Assembly (NCBI RefSeq): GCF_019492055.1
Contig: NZ_JAICBX010000001.1
Location: forward strand, 682,001 to 746,000
Source of the DNA: Flavimaribacter sediminis
GTDB lineage: Bacteria > Pseudomonadota > Alphaproteobacteria > Rhizobiales > Rhizobiaceae
Reading direction: 5' to 3'
DNA length: 64,000 nucleotides
Every line of letters starts with the position of its first letter. The stretch's first letter is position 1. The position numbers were made by a program, and so were the translations under genes. Positions 9,171 to 18,260 of the stretch are shown piece after piece. Below the pieces are notes generated by a model. The model did not search any database. It saw only the letters and a program-made list of their open reading frames with translations, and was not told the DNA's origin.

Positions 9171-10223
9171 TCAGCCTTCATGTGCGCAACCTTCGATTAA
9201 CTCTCTTGCCGCCTCAAGAAAATCATCTCGATAAAGTGGTTTCTCCTGCCAATACGCTGCCGCTGCTCGGGACATTCGCCTGTAGCGGCACGGCTCCGAC
9301 AGTAGAGACAATACAGTATCTGTCAAAGCAATGTTGTCTTGAACAAATACTGCGTTTTCACCATCATGGCAGTAACTGGCGATTTCACCTACCGGAGTTA
9401 CTACAGGTACGAGACCGGCCTGCATGGCCTCTACAACCGATAGGGCCATGCCCTCTTCGAGACTTGTCTGGAGGTAAAAGGAGGCGCGCAACGCTTTCAC
9501 AATAATTTGCTCCTGCTGCATCGGCCCCGTGAATACCACGTGGTCACGCAACCCTAACTCAGCCACTTGCGCCCGTAGCCGACCCTCCATGCCCCCGTCC
9601 GGTCCGATGATTGTGAATTTTGCATCTGTGCGGTGTTGTACTATAGCAGCAAACAGTATCAGAGCCCGATCAATACCTTTCTGCGCGTTAAGTCGTCCCC
9701 AGAATATAAACTCGGGCATCGGATCGCGCTGTGCGGGCAAGGGCCGCCGATTTAAAAGAAACGATACAACCCGATCCTTGCGATGCATATAGGGCGGCAC
9801 GCGTCGCTGTAGTGTAGCGCTTGAATCCGCCCAAATCGCATCTGAAAGATACATTGCAACCCTGTTTGCCAGCTTGTCAATAAGATGGACGTCGTGGACG
9901 GAGTGCAGAAAGACTACTACTCTCGTACGCGGCCGCAGGAACTTTAGAAAGATCAAAACCAACGCGCTGCGCCACAAGGACGCCACCAGAATATCGGGCG
10001 GATTGCAATACAAGCGACGAATGGCATGCCAGTAAACTATTGGGTTGCTTAGAGATGTCGACAGGCCGTGATACTCGCCTCTTTCAAGGGGCGCGCCCAA
10101 TGCATTAATCAAGTATTGACGTTCGAGATGCAGATTTTCGTGGCGTCCAGTGGGTACTGAGCGCGCAGCGATTTCCACCCCTCCAATACCGTCGTAAGGT
10201 ATAAGATGAACAATGCGCTTCAC
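9171..10223 (-). CDS. GT4-family glycosyltransferase
   Basis: A 350-residue cytoplasmic retaining glycosyltransferase of GT-B fold. The N-terminus has the Gly-rich acceptor loop DGIGGVE (residues about 10-16). The C-terminal half has EFIFWGRLNAQKGID, starting the Glycos_transf_1 domain, and the EX7E nucleotide-sugar motif in SLEEGMALSVVEAM. The start overlaps the stop of the upstream GT4 by 4 nt, so translation is coupled. Donor and acceptor are unknown; it should add one residue of the EPS repeat. Confidence 0.86.
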   Translation of the reverse strand: MKRIVHLIPYDGIGGVEIAARSVPTGRHENLHLERQYLINALGAPLERGEYHGLSTSLSNPIVYWHAIRRLYCNPPDILVASLWRSALVLIFLKFLRPRTRVVVFLHSVHDVHLIDKLANRVAMYLSDAIWADSSATLQRRVPPYMHRKDRVVSFLLNRRPLPAQRDPMPEFIFWGRLNAQKGIDRALILFAAIVQHRTDAKFTIIGPDGGMEGRLRAQVAELGLRDHVVFTGPMQQEQIIVKALRASFYLQTSLEEGMALSVVEAMQAGLVPVVTPVGEIASYCHDGENAVFVQDNIALTDTVLSLLSEPCRYRRMSRAAAAYWQEKPLYRDDFLEAARELIEGCAHEG

Positions 10224-11296
10224 GGCTTCTTGATGTCTCTGATTATATCCAGATAGCGCTTGAGCATTGATGATGTGCTAAATTTTGTTTTGGCTCGGTT
10301 GCGCGCGGCAAATCCCATATCAGTACGCCGTTGTGGATTGCTGATCAGGGCGGTAATAGCCTCTTTCCACGCCTCACGTGTATTGGGAACAAGCACACCG
10401 CATCGCCCGTCTTGGCCAAGAATCTCATCCATTCCAGAAATATCTGAGGCGATGATTGGTAAGCCAGAGGCCATTGCTTGAAGAATCGACATACTGAAAG
10501 TTTCTCCTTCGCTTGCATGCAGGTAAACATCCAGGCCTCGAAACCACTCCGGCATGTCAATTGAACTCACATATCCACTGAACTCAACTTGGTTTGTGTC
10601 ATTTACCGCCGCACAATTTCGGAGTGCCGACAGGCGTTCACCGTCACCCGCAAATCTGAAAGTTACATCAAGGTCAGACGCAATATCTAAGAGAATGTCA
10701 TGTCGCTTTGTGTGGGAAAGACGAGCGGCCATACCAGCACACAAATTGCTGTTAGATTTCTCAATTTTGCGGGGGTGAAATATCTTTGCATCAACACCAT
10801 TTGGGATAGTTCGAATTTTGTCATCGCGAAACCATACTCCGAGACCTGTCCTGAGCAGCGATTTGTACTCATCGGTGAGCACCACTATACGGTCTGCCAT
10901 CATCATGGCTGCGTGACTACCTGCCCATTCTGTGCGCGATTTTACCTCATTCGGAGTATGCTCAATAGCGACGAGTGGTACCCGGTGCCGATGGGCGTAC
11001 CATGCGCAGGGTGGAATCGCAGTTGTAGAATGACAAAGGACCGCGTCAGGGCGTTCCTTGTCAAGCCAACGCGCCATCCTGCGCCAAGCTAACCAGGGAT
11101 GCCGATGCCGTGGTTGGAAAACAGCATAGCGGATTTCGTGGGCATTACAAAAATGCTGATTGGAAGGATCAAGCGGCGCTACGCCATAAAATCCCATGAT
11201 CCAGTCATGCGCCTCGGCACCGGGTGCGGTAATCATCCCATTGACCACTGCGGCAAGACCACCAAAACCAGTGAACTGGATATTGGCGATTTTCAT
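10220..11296 (-). CDS. GT4-family glycosyltransferase with altered EX7E motif
   Basis: A 358-residue GT-B glycosyltransferase. The N-terminal FGGLAAV loop and the central MAARLSHTKRHD segment mark the Glycos_transf_1 fold. The donor-site motif reads EGETFSMSILQAM, so the second Glu of the usual EX7E is a Gln here; some active GT4 enzymes tolerate changes there, so loss of function should not be assumed. It lies 23 nt downstream of the intact sulfotransferase and overlaps the next GT4 by 4 nt. Sugar specificity is unknown. Confidence 0.84.
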   Translation of the reverse strand: MKIANIQFTGFGGLAAVVNGMITAPGAEAHDWIMGFYGVAPLDPSNQHFCNAHEIRYAVFQPRHRHPWLAWRRMARWLDKERPDAVLCHSTTAIPPCAWYAHRHRVPLVAIEHTPNEVKSRTEWAGSHAAMMMADRIVVLTDEYKSLLRTGLGVWFRDDKIRTIPNGVDAKIFHPRKIEKSNSNLCAGMAARLSHTKRHDILLDIASDLDVTFRFAGDGERLSALRNCAAVNDTNQVEFSGYVSSIDMPEWFRGLDVYLHASEGETFSMSILQAMASGLPIIASDISGMDEILGQDGRCGVLVPNTREAWKEAITALISNPQRRTDMGFAARNRAKTKFSTSSMLKRYLDIIRDIKKP

Positions 11297-11319
11297 ATGT
11301 AACCGTCAATCATTTGCTT

Positions 11320-12087
11320 TCAATGCTTAGATTGTTCGAAAATCCAAGCCTCGCAGACTTTGTAGAATTCAAGGTCTTGTGAATACCAGCGTTCGATATT
11401 TGCACGACCCTCTTCGGATAGAGGTGGTATGCTTGAATAATCAGTCCGATGGGTGTTAACAGGATCTTCGACTAGTTCGGGCATTGGGAAACCAAGCGCT
11501 ACAAACAGTATTTCCAGATCGTTGCGGAGGTGCTCTTGCCGACCGATGTGCACCGGCGGACGAAGCGATAGGAAGTTACCCATCTCGCTAAACCAGTCTA
11601 TTTGATTCATCGAGGTATGTGAAATCGACTTGATGGCGCTCAAAGCTGCCGCACCGTCCAGACCCGGTACAAACAGCGCTTTGGCCAATTCGTCAGCATG
11701 TTCGAACCGAGTGAATGCTGCTTGCTCATTGGCAGACCATTCATAGTGAACTCTAGGCATCCCCTTTCGCTTTCGGCTATAAAAGGCTGACACGAAGCGG
11801 TTGACGGGGTTTCGTATGCTGAAGAAATACGGGTCATCGAAAGGTAGGTCACGTAACCGCACAGAATGCGAATGCTTGACGAACACCGTGTTTCCGCTTT
11901 TCACGTTTGCTGCTTCGCATGCGCGGGAGATGGTAGTGCCGGCATTCTTTCCAATGTGCAGAAAATGAACCCTTGTCTTCCCCCAACGACCACCCTTTAA
12001 AGAGCTTACCACTTTCAGACCGGTAGGCGACAGGAGTCTGTTGACTGCTCCAAGACTCCTCGTGCGCAGAAAGTCTAGGTAGATCAT
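11320..12087 (-). CDS. Sulfotransferase family protein
   Basis: A 255-residue PAPS-dependent sulfotransferase-like enzyme. The 5'-phosphosulfate loop reads HFLHIGKNAGTTI (residues about 41-53) and the 3'-phosphate motif FFSIRNPVNRFVSAFY (about residues 82-97). Both match the Sulfotransfer_2 type found with carbohydrate sulfotransferases. It sits 15 nt downstream of a second, frameshifted sulfotransferase gene, inside a cluster of glycosyltransferases, so sulfation of the polysaccharide is the natural role. PAPS supply genes are not in this window. Confidence 0.83.
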   Translation of the reverse strand: MIYLDFLRTRSLGAVNRLLSPTGLKVVSSLKGGRWGKTRVHFLHIGKNAGTTISRACEAANVKSGNTVFVKHSHSVRLRDLPFDDPYFFSIRNPVNRFVSAFYSRKRKGMPRVHYEWSANEQAAFTRFEHADELAKALFVPGLDGAAALSAIKSISHTSMNQIDWFSEMGNFLSLRPPVHIGRQEHLRNDLEILFVALGFPMPELVEDPVNTHRTDYSSIPPLSEEGRANIERWYSQDLEFYKVCEAWIFEQSKH

Positions 12088-12102
12088 TCTAGTCCCTCCG
12101 TC

Positions 12103-12797
12103 TCAGAGTTTGTTGTGCTCGGAATTTGGAAAAACATATCCGAATTCATGTATGTCGGGAGCAAAGAGTTGCCGAACCTTGATGATCATCTCGACCGAGT
12201 AGACCTCATGCAATGGCTGCCGTCCAGGTGAAGCATTCCTGACGCCGACCTCCGTAAGACGTGGCAGAAGCGGAGTGAGGCTGGATAGAAACTCTTGCAA
12301 CATTTCCAGCTTACCGATTGTGATATCGGGATCGACCTCGCCGGAAGGCAGGCGCAGGTAATTAACCTGGCAGCCAATGAAGTAATGGCGTGAGGCAATT
12401 TCTTCAGTCATACCTTGCATGACGAAGGACTCGAAATCAGGAAAGTGCGTGATCCACTCCAAAGGTGAGGATTTATACCGCTGGACATCACGCTCGGCAT
12501 AACGAAAAGTTGAATAGAGCCTGTCCCATGGGTTGCGAACGACTGCAAACTTAAAATAGCGGTTATATTTTGCTCGGTTGATCCGTAAAAGATCAGTTGC
12601 TGTCCAGTGCCAAGGTCAACTCCATATAGTGCCTCAGAGATTGACGATCCGGCGTTCTTTGGTATGTGGATAAATACAGTTTCGATCTGATCATATACCC
12701 GGGTGTAAATACTTGGTTTGTATTGCAGACGTTCACGCAGATACTGCATGACCAGTTCACGTCGATGATTGCGACCGGACAGTACGGTCATTGTCAA
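12103..12797 (-). pseudogene. Second sulfotransferase, interrupted by a single-base frameshift
   Basis: Two overlapping reading frames, 12408-12797 (N-terminal) and 12103-12615 (C-terminal), together make one sulfotransferase of about 231 residues. The first frame holds VFIHIPKNAGSSISEALYG (PAPS loop). After about 12610 homology continues in the other frame as HWTATDLLRINRAKY and FKFAVVRNPWDRLYS, the 3'-phosphate motif. Adding one base between 12610 and 12609 would join them as VDLG-HWTATD, exactly the expected spacing. The 5' end overlaps the upstream GT2 gene by 4 nt and the 3' end is 15 nt from the intact sulfotransferase. It may be a recent mutation, a switchable gene or a sequencing error; no long homopolymer is present at the site. 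Confidence 0.85.
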
Positions 12798-13783
12798 AAT
12801 CGCCGGCTTCGAGCCAGACCATACCCTGCGTTCAACAGCTGCAACACTGCTGTGGGCAACCAGGCGGCTATTGTCAAAACCTGCGTTTGCCGATCCACCG
12901 GGTCGAACATCAGACGGCGCAAAGCACGCGCCTGTCTCGGGAGGCTTTGCCGAATTTTGTTGCGCATACCGCTGCGCAGGCGACCATTGATATAGGCACG
13001 TATATCTTCTCGTTCGAATAGTGATGGATTTTCTGTCGCCTTGTCGCTGAGCATTGCCAGAGAAGGCGAAACGTCCGCCAACTTGTTAAGACTTGGAGGC
13101 GGTTTGTCCGTATTCTGGGAGGCTATCTGCTCCATGTTACCCATATTGCCACGACAATATACCGATGTTGTGCGATCTGACAACGCGTAGGGATATTCCA
13201 GCGCCACCCGCGACCAATATTCAAGATCGGGACCACTACGGACATTGATGAACCCTCCGACCCTCTCAAATACTTCGCGATGAATCGCGCTCGAACTGCA
13301 ATTGTTCTGACCGATCTGACGCCCTGCCGCTTCGAAATAGTTAAGTTCGCTTATGCAGCTTTCTTTACGCAGATCCGGTTTCACGATGACGCCTGTGGGC
13401 ATCTCTATGGGCTTTGTCGAAATTAGCGCTGGCCGTCCGACATATAATGCGATGATCGCCAATTCTTCTAAGTGGTTAGGTAACCAAAGATCATCTGCAT
13501 CCAGAAAGGCAAACCATTCACCGCGCGCTTCGGCCATTCCTGTATTGCGGGCTTGGCCGCCGGCGCCTCCTTTGTTGAGTTGCCGGATGACCCGCAACCT
13601 GATGTCGCTGACGTGTGCCTCCAGAAGCTCCGCACTGCCATCGGTCGATCCATCGTCTACCACAAGCAGTTCGAGATCAGTGTACCCTTGTGCAAGTACG
13701 CTCTCAACCGCCTGAAGTATATAATCACGTTTGTTATAGAGTGGTACGATGACTGAAAAAAAGGGTGATGTGGATACGCTCAT
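12794..13783 (-). CDS. GT2-family glycosyltransferase
   Basis: A GT-A glycosyltransferase. It opens with FFSVIVPLYNKRDYI, followed by LLVVDDGSTDGSAELL and the metal-binding FLDADDLWLP motif at about residue 95, all hallmarks of GT2. The frame can extend to a TTG at 13801, but ATG 13783 sits directly before the usual GT2 opening and is preferred. It lies 32 nt downstream of the GT52-like gene, and its 3' end overlaps the frameshifted sulfotransferase by 4 nt. It should add one sugar of the EPS repeat; specificity is unknown. Confidence 0.87.
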   Translation of the reverse strand: MSVSTSPFFSVIVPLYNKRDYILQAVESVLAQGYTDLELLVVDDGSTDGSAELLEAHVSDIRLRVIRQLNKGGAGGQARNTGMAEARGEWFAFLDADDLWLPNHLEELAIIALYVGRPALISTKPIEMPTGVIVKPDLRKESCISELNYFEAAGRQIGQNNCSSSAIHREVFERVGGFINVRSGPDLEYWSRVALEYPYALSDRTTSVYCRGNMGNMEQIASQNTDKPPPSLNKLADVSPSLAMLSDKATENPSLFEREDIRAYINGRLRSGMRNKIRQSLPRQARALRRLMFDPVDRQTQVLTIAAWLPTAVLQLLNAGYGLARSRRF

Positions 13784-13815
13784 ATGGATTTTCGCAAGCA
13801 ATGCGATTGTCGGCG

Positions 13816-14775
13816 CTAGTGTTTGCTGACAATGCTTGGTGTAATTACTTCAGCGCCGAGTTTGCGCCCCGCATCTGCTAGCCAGCTACGGACTTTCAAC
13901 CCATGCGGCAGCAGCATAACTGTGCGTGTCGCGAATTGCGACAGCGTGAACAATGTGCTGCTGAACGACCCTATCAGTTCAAAGGGTCGGCCTGCAGAAT
14001 GACGCATGATCGCTTCCTCGGCAATATCGCCTGCCTTGTTCAGCTCCGGAATTCCGAGCACCAAAGGCTCGCGCTCGCGCGGGTGCTTAACGTACCAATC
14101 AGGTTCAAACTTTTTGGCTTCGCTTTCAACCCAGTGAATGTCTGTTTCAGAAATTACCTCTTCGAGAGGCTGACCAATGAAGTAGCGATACCCAATTTTA
14201 CCGTCTTCTGAAGCTGCTGCGTTAAAGAATTCCGTTTTGATAACGGATACCCGATCGGGCGGCACGATGTTAGGGAAAGTGTCGAATATCGTGTAGTGTC
14301 TCTCAATTCGATCGCGCATCGCAGCAATAGGTTCAGAACCTAGAACCCGCCGCAACATAATCGATCGCCACGGCAGTTGTCCTGACTGATAGTTACCATT
14401 GGGTAGCAGATTAACGATGCCGTCATCCCATGTGATGAGATTTGCGCTCTTGTGGCGAGACGCGATCGCTCCAATCACTGGCGCGTCAATACTAGACAAG
14501 AAAAGCTTACTATAAGACGTATCGGTAAAGTGATCGGGGAGACGCCGCCAAAGATCAAGTTGGGTCAAAACATCGAATTTTCTTGGTGTCCGGGTTAAGA
14601 AACTCGCCGTCACCGCTTCCTTGGCGAGACAGTCGAATTGGCGGCGTTCTTCTGTAGAATTGTTGTGAGAAATCTGAAGCAAATCATAGGATATCTCCGG
14701 CACGCGAGCCAGTACTTGACGTGCAAGCCATCCCTGAAAAGCCGTCCGAAGAATAACCAGACAGTGTGGCATCAT
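13816..14775 (-). CDS. GT52-like sialyl/legionaminyl-transferase
   Basis: A protein of about 319 residues starting MMPHCLVILRTAFQG. The frame also runs further upstream into legF, but the ATGATG at 14775/14772 overlaps the legF stop and is the sensible start. Two features fit bacterial CMP-nonulosonate transferases of the GT52/GT80 type: a D-D-G motif in LITWDDGIVNLLPNG (about residue 118) and an H-P motif in WYVKHPRERE. The position directly after the CMP-nonulosonate synthetase gene supports a role in transferring the CMP-activated acid. The acceptor is unknown, and legionaminic versus sialic specificity is inferred from context only. Confidence 0.62.
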   Translation of the reverse strand: MMPHCLVILRTAFQGWLARQVLARVPEISYDLLQISHNNSTEERRQFDCLAKEAVTASFLTRTPRKFDVLTQLDLWRRLPDHFTDTSYSKLFLSSIDAPVIGAIASRHKSANLITWDDGIVNLLPNGNYQSGQLPWRSIMLRRVLGSEPIAAMRDRIERHYTIFDTFPNIVPPDRVSVIKTEFFNAAASEDGKIGYRYFIGQPLEEVISETDIHWVESEAKKFEPDWYVKHPREREPLVLGIPELNKAGDIAEEAIMRHSAGRPFELIGSFSSTLFTLSQFATRTVMLLPHGLKVRSWLADAGRKLGAEVITPSIVSKH

Positions 14776-15473
14776 ATTGACTTGTTGCTGTTCCACAACA
14801 TCTCGGCCACTCGCCAGTCGAATTCCGTGTCGATGTCCAGCGATCGTTCCGGAGGCATCTCGGCGATGCGTGTATCCTGATAAAGTACGCGAGGGTCTTG
14901 CTTGTAGCGAGCGTGGTCGAAGACGTAAACCGCTCCGTTCAAATCCCAGCAACGTGGAGCGTCTTGACGGCGCGTAAGCAGTGGCTCTGTGGGCTTGGAT
15001 AGGGCAACTGTGCCATCTTCTTGCTCTTCCACCAAGGAAAAATACGGTGAACTGTGTGATGGAGTTGCGCTCACGACACTACCGGGCCGGTAGGCTTCCC
15101 ACAAGGCGATCGCGTCGCTGATGTCCTGAACTATTCGGAACGGACTGGTCACTTGAAGATAAGTAAAACTATCAACCGCAGTCTTCAAACGTGGCTCGAC
15201 AGCAGCAATGCAATGCGCAATCGCAGGATGCACTGATATCAAATCGCTGGCTAATTCAGAAGGCCGCTCGACTAAAAGGTCCGCGCCCGCCACCTTTGCC
15301 GCCTGGAGAATTTCGGCGGCATCACTGCTTACTGCAACGCAATCGAAAAGCCCCGACTCCTTCGCTTGGTCGACCGTCCGCGTGATCAGTGGCTTTCCTC
15401 CTAACAAGCGCAGGTTTTTGCCCGGTACCCCTTTTGAGCCGCCTCTCGCACAGATGACCGCAACCCGACTCAC
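14772..15473 (-). CDS. legF: CMP-legionaminic/N-acylneuraminate cytidylyltransferase
   Basis: Activates the nonulosonic acid with CTP. It is 233 residues long and opens with the nucleotide-binding loop ICARGGSKGVPGKNLRLLGG, followed by SSDAAEILQAA and a QVTSPFR motif near residue 125. The C-terminal LDIDTEFDW (about residue 215) matches the metal-binding end of NeuA/PtmB enzymes. It is single-domain, as in LegF/PtmB. The 2-nt gap from ptmE and the start/stop overlap with the transferase place it at the end of a tightly coupled nonulosonate cassette. CMP-sialic acid synthetase is the alternative; legB, legC and ptmE favour legionaminate. Confidence 0.88.
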   Translation of the reverse strand: MSRVAVICARGGSKGVPGKNLRLLGGKPLITRTVDQAKESGLFDCVAVSSDAAEILQAAKVAGADLLVERPSELASDLISVHPAIAHCIAAVEPRLKTAVDSFTYLQVTSPFRIVQDISDAIALWEAYRPGSVVSATPSHSSPYFSLVEEQEDGTVALSKPTEPLLTRRQDAPRCWDLNGAVYVFDHARYKQDPRVLYQDTRIAEMPPERSLDIDTEFDWRVAEMLWNSNKSI

Positions 15474-15475
15474 TT

Positions 15476-16522
15476 CTAGCTCTCCCGATGGTAGTCTTGA
15501 CGTGCGCGCTCCAGATCTTCGATGCGACCTATGTCAAGCCAGTATTCTCGTAGTGGAAAGACAGATACCGTGTCTCCTCGGTCGGTTAGACGCGCCAGTA
15601 GGTCTGGCATATCCAGTGGCATACCTGGTTCAAGCTCGTCAAATACTTCTGGTGATAGCACGTAGACACCGGCATTGACGAAATGTCTGTGCACCGGCTT
15701 TTCGACGATTCCGAGGAGGCGCGTGCCGTCGGAATCGATCACTCCGTACGGAACTTGCATATCGTAGTGCCGTGCACAGAGCGTGGCCACGGCATCTGTT
15801 TCATGGTGGAAAAGCAACAATGCGTCAAAGCGAACGGAGGTTAGTAGATCGCCGTTCATCACGATCATCGGCTCTTTGGGGTATTGCGGCAATAATGAGA
15901 GCGATCCTGCCGTTCCCATGCGTTCGTTTTCTTCGACATAGTCAATTTGGACCCCAAACCTGCTGCCATCCCTAAAATGATCGCGGATGATATCACCCAG
16001 ATAGTTGATCGAAAGGACAAAGCGCGTAAATCCTTGGTCAGCAAGGTTTTCGATAATTTGCTCGAGTATCGGACGCCCGCCAATCTGTAACATGGGTTTC
16101 GGAATGCTTTCGGTAAGCGGTCGCAGGCGCATGCCCAGTCCCCCGGCCATAAGAAGTACAGGGGTGGTCCGCCGCGCGGCGCGAGTGATGTCGTCGATCC
16201 ATAGCAGATCCACAATCCGGCTTTCTGCGTCGATTAACGGAACATGGTGCAACTGCCGCTCGCGCATTAATCGGCGGGCGGCCTCGACTCCATCCTCGAT
16301 CCGAACGGTGGTTGGGGTGCGGTTCATTACTTCGCTTACCGGCGCATCGAGCGACAGCCCGCGCAACAGACCGCGCCGGATATTGCCATCTGTTATTACC
16401 GCGACTAGACGATCGGCCTCGTCAACCACCAGAGCCACCTGCCGTGCGCCCCGGTCTATAGCCGCGATCGCCGCGCGCAGATCGGCTTGTGGAGAAATGA
16501 TTAGGTTTTGAAGGTTAGTCAT
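15476..16522 (-). CDS. ptmE: CBS-domain sugar-1-phosphate nucleotidyltransferase (PtmE-like)
   Basis: A 348-residue fusion. Residues about 5-115 form a tandem CBS pair (VITDGNIRRGLLRG, VSEVMNRTPTTV, HVPLIDAESRIVDL). Residues about 120-345 are a nucleotidyltransferase with VLLMAGGLGMRLRPLT, KPMLQIGG and MNGDLLTS. The same architecture is known for Campylobacter PtmE, a glucosamine-1-phosphate guanylyltransferase that gives legionaminic acid synthesis its GDP-linked precursor. Position within leg genes (4-nt overlap with the acetyltransferase, 2 nt from legF) fits that role. GDP specificity is inferred from family and context. Confidence 0.84.
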   Translation of the reverse strand: MTNLQNLIISPQADLRAAIAAIDRGARQVALVVDEADRLVAVITDGNIRRGLLRGLSLDAPVSEVMNRTPTTVRIEDGVEAARRLMRERQLHHVPLIDAESRIVDLLWIDDITRAARRTTPVLLMAGGLGMRLRPLTESIPKPMLQIGGRPILEQIIENLADQGFTRFVLSINYLGDIIRDHFRDGSRFGVQIDYVEENERMGTAGSLSLLPQYPKEPMIVMNGDLLTSVRFDALLLFHHETDAVATLCARHYDMQVPYGVIDSDGTRLLGIVEKPVHRHFVNAGVYVLSPEVFDELEPGMPLDMPDLLARLTDRGDTVSVFPLREYWLDIGRIEDLERARQDYHRES

Positions 16523-17169
16523 CCTTTACTACGTTTAGATACACTTTGTGCTGGGATGCCAACAACAGTCGCACCGGGCAAGACGTTCTTAAGCACAACA
16601 GCACCCATGCCAACTATAGCGCCTGCGCCAATTATCAGCGGCTCGCTGGGGCTGCCCTGCCGCAGCACCGCGCCTGTGCCGATATAGGCACCGTCTTCAA
16701 TTACTACATTACCGTTGCAAGCAACGTGCGGGGCAAATGTAACATAATCGCCTATCACGCTGTCATGGGCGACATAAGAGTAGATGTTAAGGTGAAAGCC
16801 TACGCCAATGCGAACGTTTGAAGTGACTGTCGTGTGGCCACACAAGATTGCGCCCGGACCGATTTCCGCGTTGTCTAACACCTCAGCAGAACCAGACCGT
16901 ATCTGGAAAGGCTTAGCACCTGCGGCCTCTGCCTTGGTAGTAATACAGCGGCGCAGCTCAGCATCGGCGATGGCCACAACAAAGCGGCGCAACCCTTCGA
17001 ATGCGTGAAAGGACGCCTCGTCCAAAACCTCGTACCCATTTATCGGTGCGCTCCCTTCGAGGTCCACAAAAACTGCCCGTTCTGTTGCTGGATCAAGCTG
17101 GGCGCGTAGCAATGGCATCACCTCGCGCGCGAAACCGGAGGCGCCGAAAATCCCAATTAGCGTTTTCAT
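16519..17169 (-). CDS. legH: NeuD/PglD-type left-handed beta-helix acetyltransferase (candidate LegH)
   Basis: A 216-residue acyltransferase. The N-terminal Rossmann-like PglD_N part starts IGIFGASGFAREV. From about residue 95 it shows hexapeptide repeats (IGPGAILCG, VIGDYVTFAPH, GAYIGTGAVL, IIGAGAIVGMGAVV) ending in PGATVVGIPA. Such enzymes N-acetylate a 4-amino-sugar nucleotide (LegH/PglD) or O-acetylate sialic acids (NeuD). In a set with the LegB dehydratase and LegC aminotransferase, the 4-amino product needs an acetyltransferase, so LegH is the likely role. It overlaps both neighbours by 4 nt. Confidence 0.8.
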   Translation of the reverse strand: MKTLIGIFGASGFAREVMPLLRAQLDPATERAVFVDLEGSAPINGYEVLDEASFHAFEGLRRFVVAIADAELRRCITTKAEAAGAKPFQIRSGSAEVLDNAEIGPGAILCGHTTVTSNVRIGVGFHLNIYSYVAHDSVIGDYVTFAPHVACNGNVVIEDGAYIGTGAVLRQGSPSEPLIIGAGAIVGMGAVVLKNVLPGATVVGIPAQSVSKRSKG

Positions 17170-18260
17170 GATAGATCTTCCGCCCGTAAGGTTTCATCCT
17201 GTACTAGATCGCGCACGGCGCGGCGGCCCACAATGTCCCACAGATCGACTGCGGAAATGCCCTCTCCTGGACGTTTAACGGTTAGATCACCGGCACTAAG
17301 CACCGTTCCACCCTTAATCAGACGAGCGGCCACCAGACTCCGGCGTACCACTTTGCGGTTCTCTAGCTCGCGCGGGCTAGGGCGCTTAATCCCGCTGCCC
17401 AGTGCTTTCTCCACCTGACGTATGCCGCACACTAAATCAGCAAATGTATCAGGCTCTACAGAGGCAGCGTGGTCAGGACCCTCCATGGTTCGGTCCAGCG
17501 TTATGTGTTTTTCGATGATCGTCGCCCCGAGCGCTACAGCAGCAAAGCTAATGGCGTTGCCTTCAGTGTGGTCTGAATAACCAATCTCAAGTCCGAAGGC
17601 GGAGTGTAGCGTGTCCATTACCCGCAGGTTTGTATCCTCGACAGCTGAGGGGTATTCCGTTGTGCATTGCAAAAGAGAGACTTTCTCACGTAGCCGATCC
17701 CAAATGCCATTCTGTAACAATGCATCAGAAAAAGCTTCGCGACCAGCGTTCAAGTCATCGGTATAAGTCATACCAAAAGCCAAAATACCGAGTGCCATCT
17801 CTATTTCGGAGATCGTTCCCATGCCTGTTGAGAGTATAAGTCGCGCCTCTGTGCGTGCCGCCGCCAACAAAAGGGGGGCATTGGTTAGCTCGCCCGAACC
17901 TAGCTTAATCGTCGGAAGATTTAGCGTTTCTGCGAGGAACCGCAAACTCTCAACCTCTCCAGCCGTTGACAGGAAGGTTATACCCCGCCGTTGGCAGTGT
18001 TCCACCAATTTCAGATGATCGTCATTTGTAAGCTCTAGCCGCCGCAGCATGTCCAATTGGTTTTCTGACTTGTCGGTAGTTACCTTCTGGTAGCTTGCCT
18101 TAACAGCACGGGCAGAGGCAAGATTCGTACTCTTGAAGGTCTGGAACTTTACCATATCGGCTCCAGCTTCGGCAGCGGCGTCGATCAACTTGATTGCCAG
18201 CCCCGTGTCGCCATTGTGGTTGACTCCGGCTTCGGCGATGATGATTGTCTTCTGGGTCAT
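17166..18260 (-). CDS. legI: N,N'-diacetyllegionaminate synthase (NeuB/LegI family)
   Basis: Condenses the 6-deoxy-mannosamine-type product with phosphoenolpyruvate to give the nine-carbon acid. It is 364 residues long. The N-terminal NeuB barrel begins IIIAEAGVNHNGD and contains MVKFQTFKS and the KLGSGE motif. GLEIGYSDHTEGN and the metal-site EKHITLDRTMEGPDH follow. The C-terminus is a SAF/antifreeze-like domain (VAARLIKGGTVLSAGDL...KRPGEGI) at about residues 300-360, as in all complete NeuB/LegI/PseI proteins. The start overlaps legG by 4 nt. Sialic acid synthase is the alternative; context favours legionaminate. Confidence 0.92.
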   Translation of the reverse strand: MTQKTIIIAEAGVNHNGDTGLAIKLIDAAAEAGADMVKFQTFKSTNLASARAVKASYQKVTTDKSENQLDMLRRLELTNDDHLKLVEHCQRRGITFLSTAGEVESLRFLAETLNLPTIKLGSGELTNAPLLLAAARTEARLILSTGMGTISEIEMALGILAFGMTYTDDLNAGREAFSDALLQNGIWDRLREKVSLLQCTTEYPSAVEDTNLRVMDTLHSAFGLEIGYSDHTEGNAISFAAVALGATIIEKHITLDRTMEGPDHAASVEPDTFADLVCGIRQVEKALGSGIKRPSPRELENRKVVRRSLVAARLIKGGTVLSAGDLTVKRPGEGISAVDLWDIVGRRAVRDLVQDETLRAEDLS

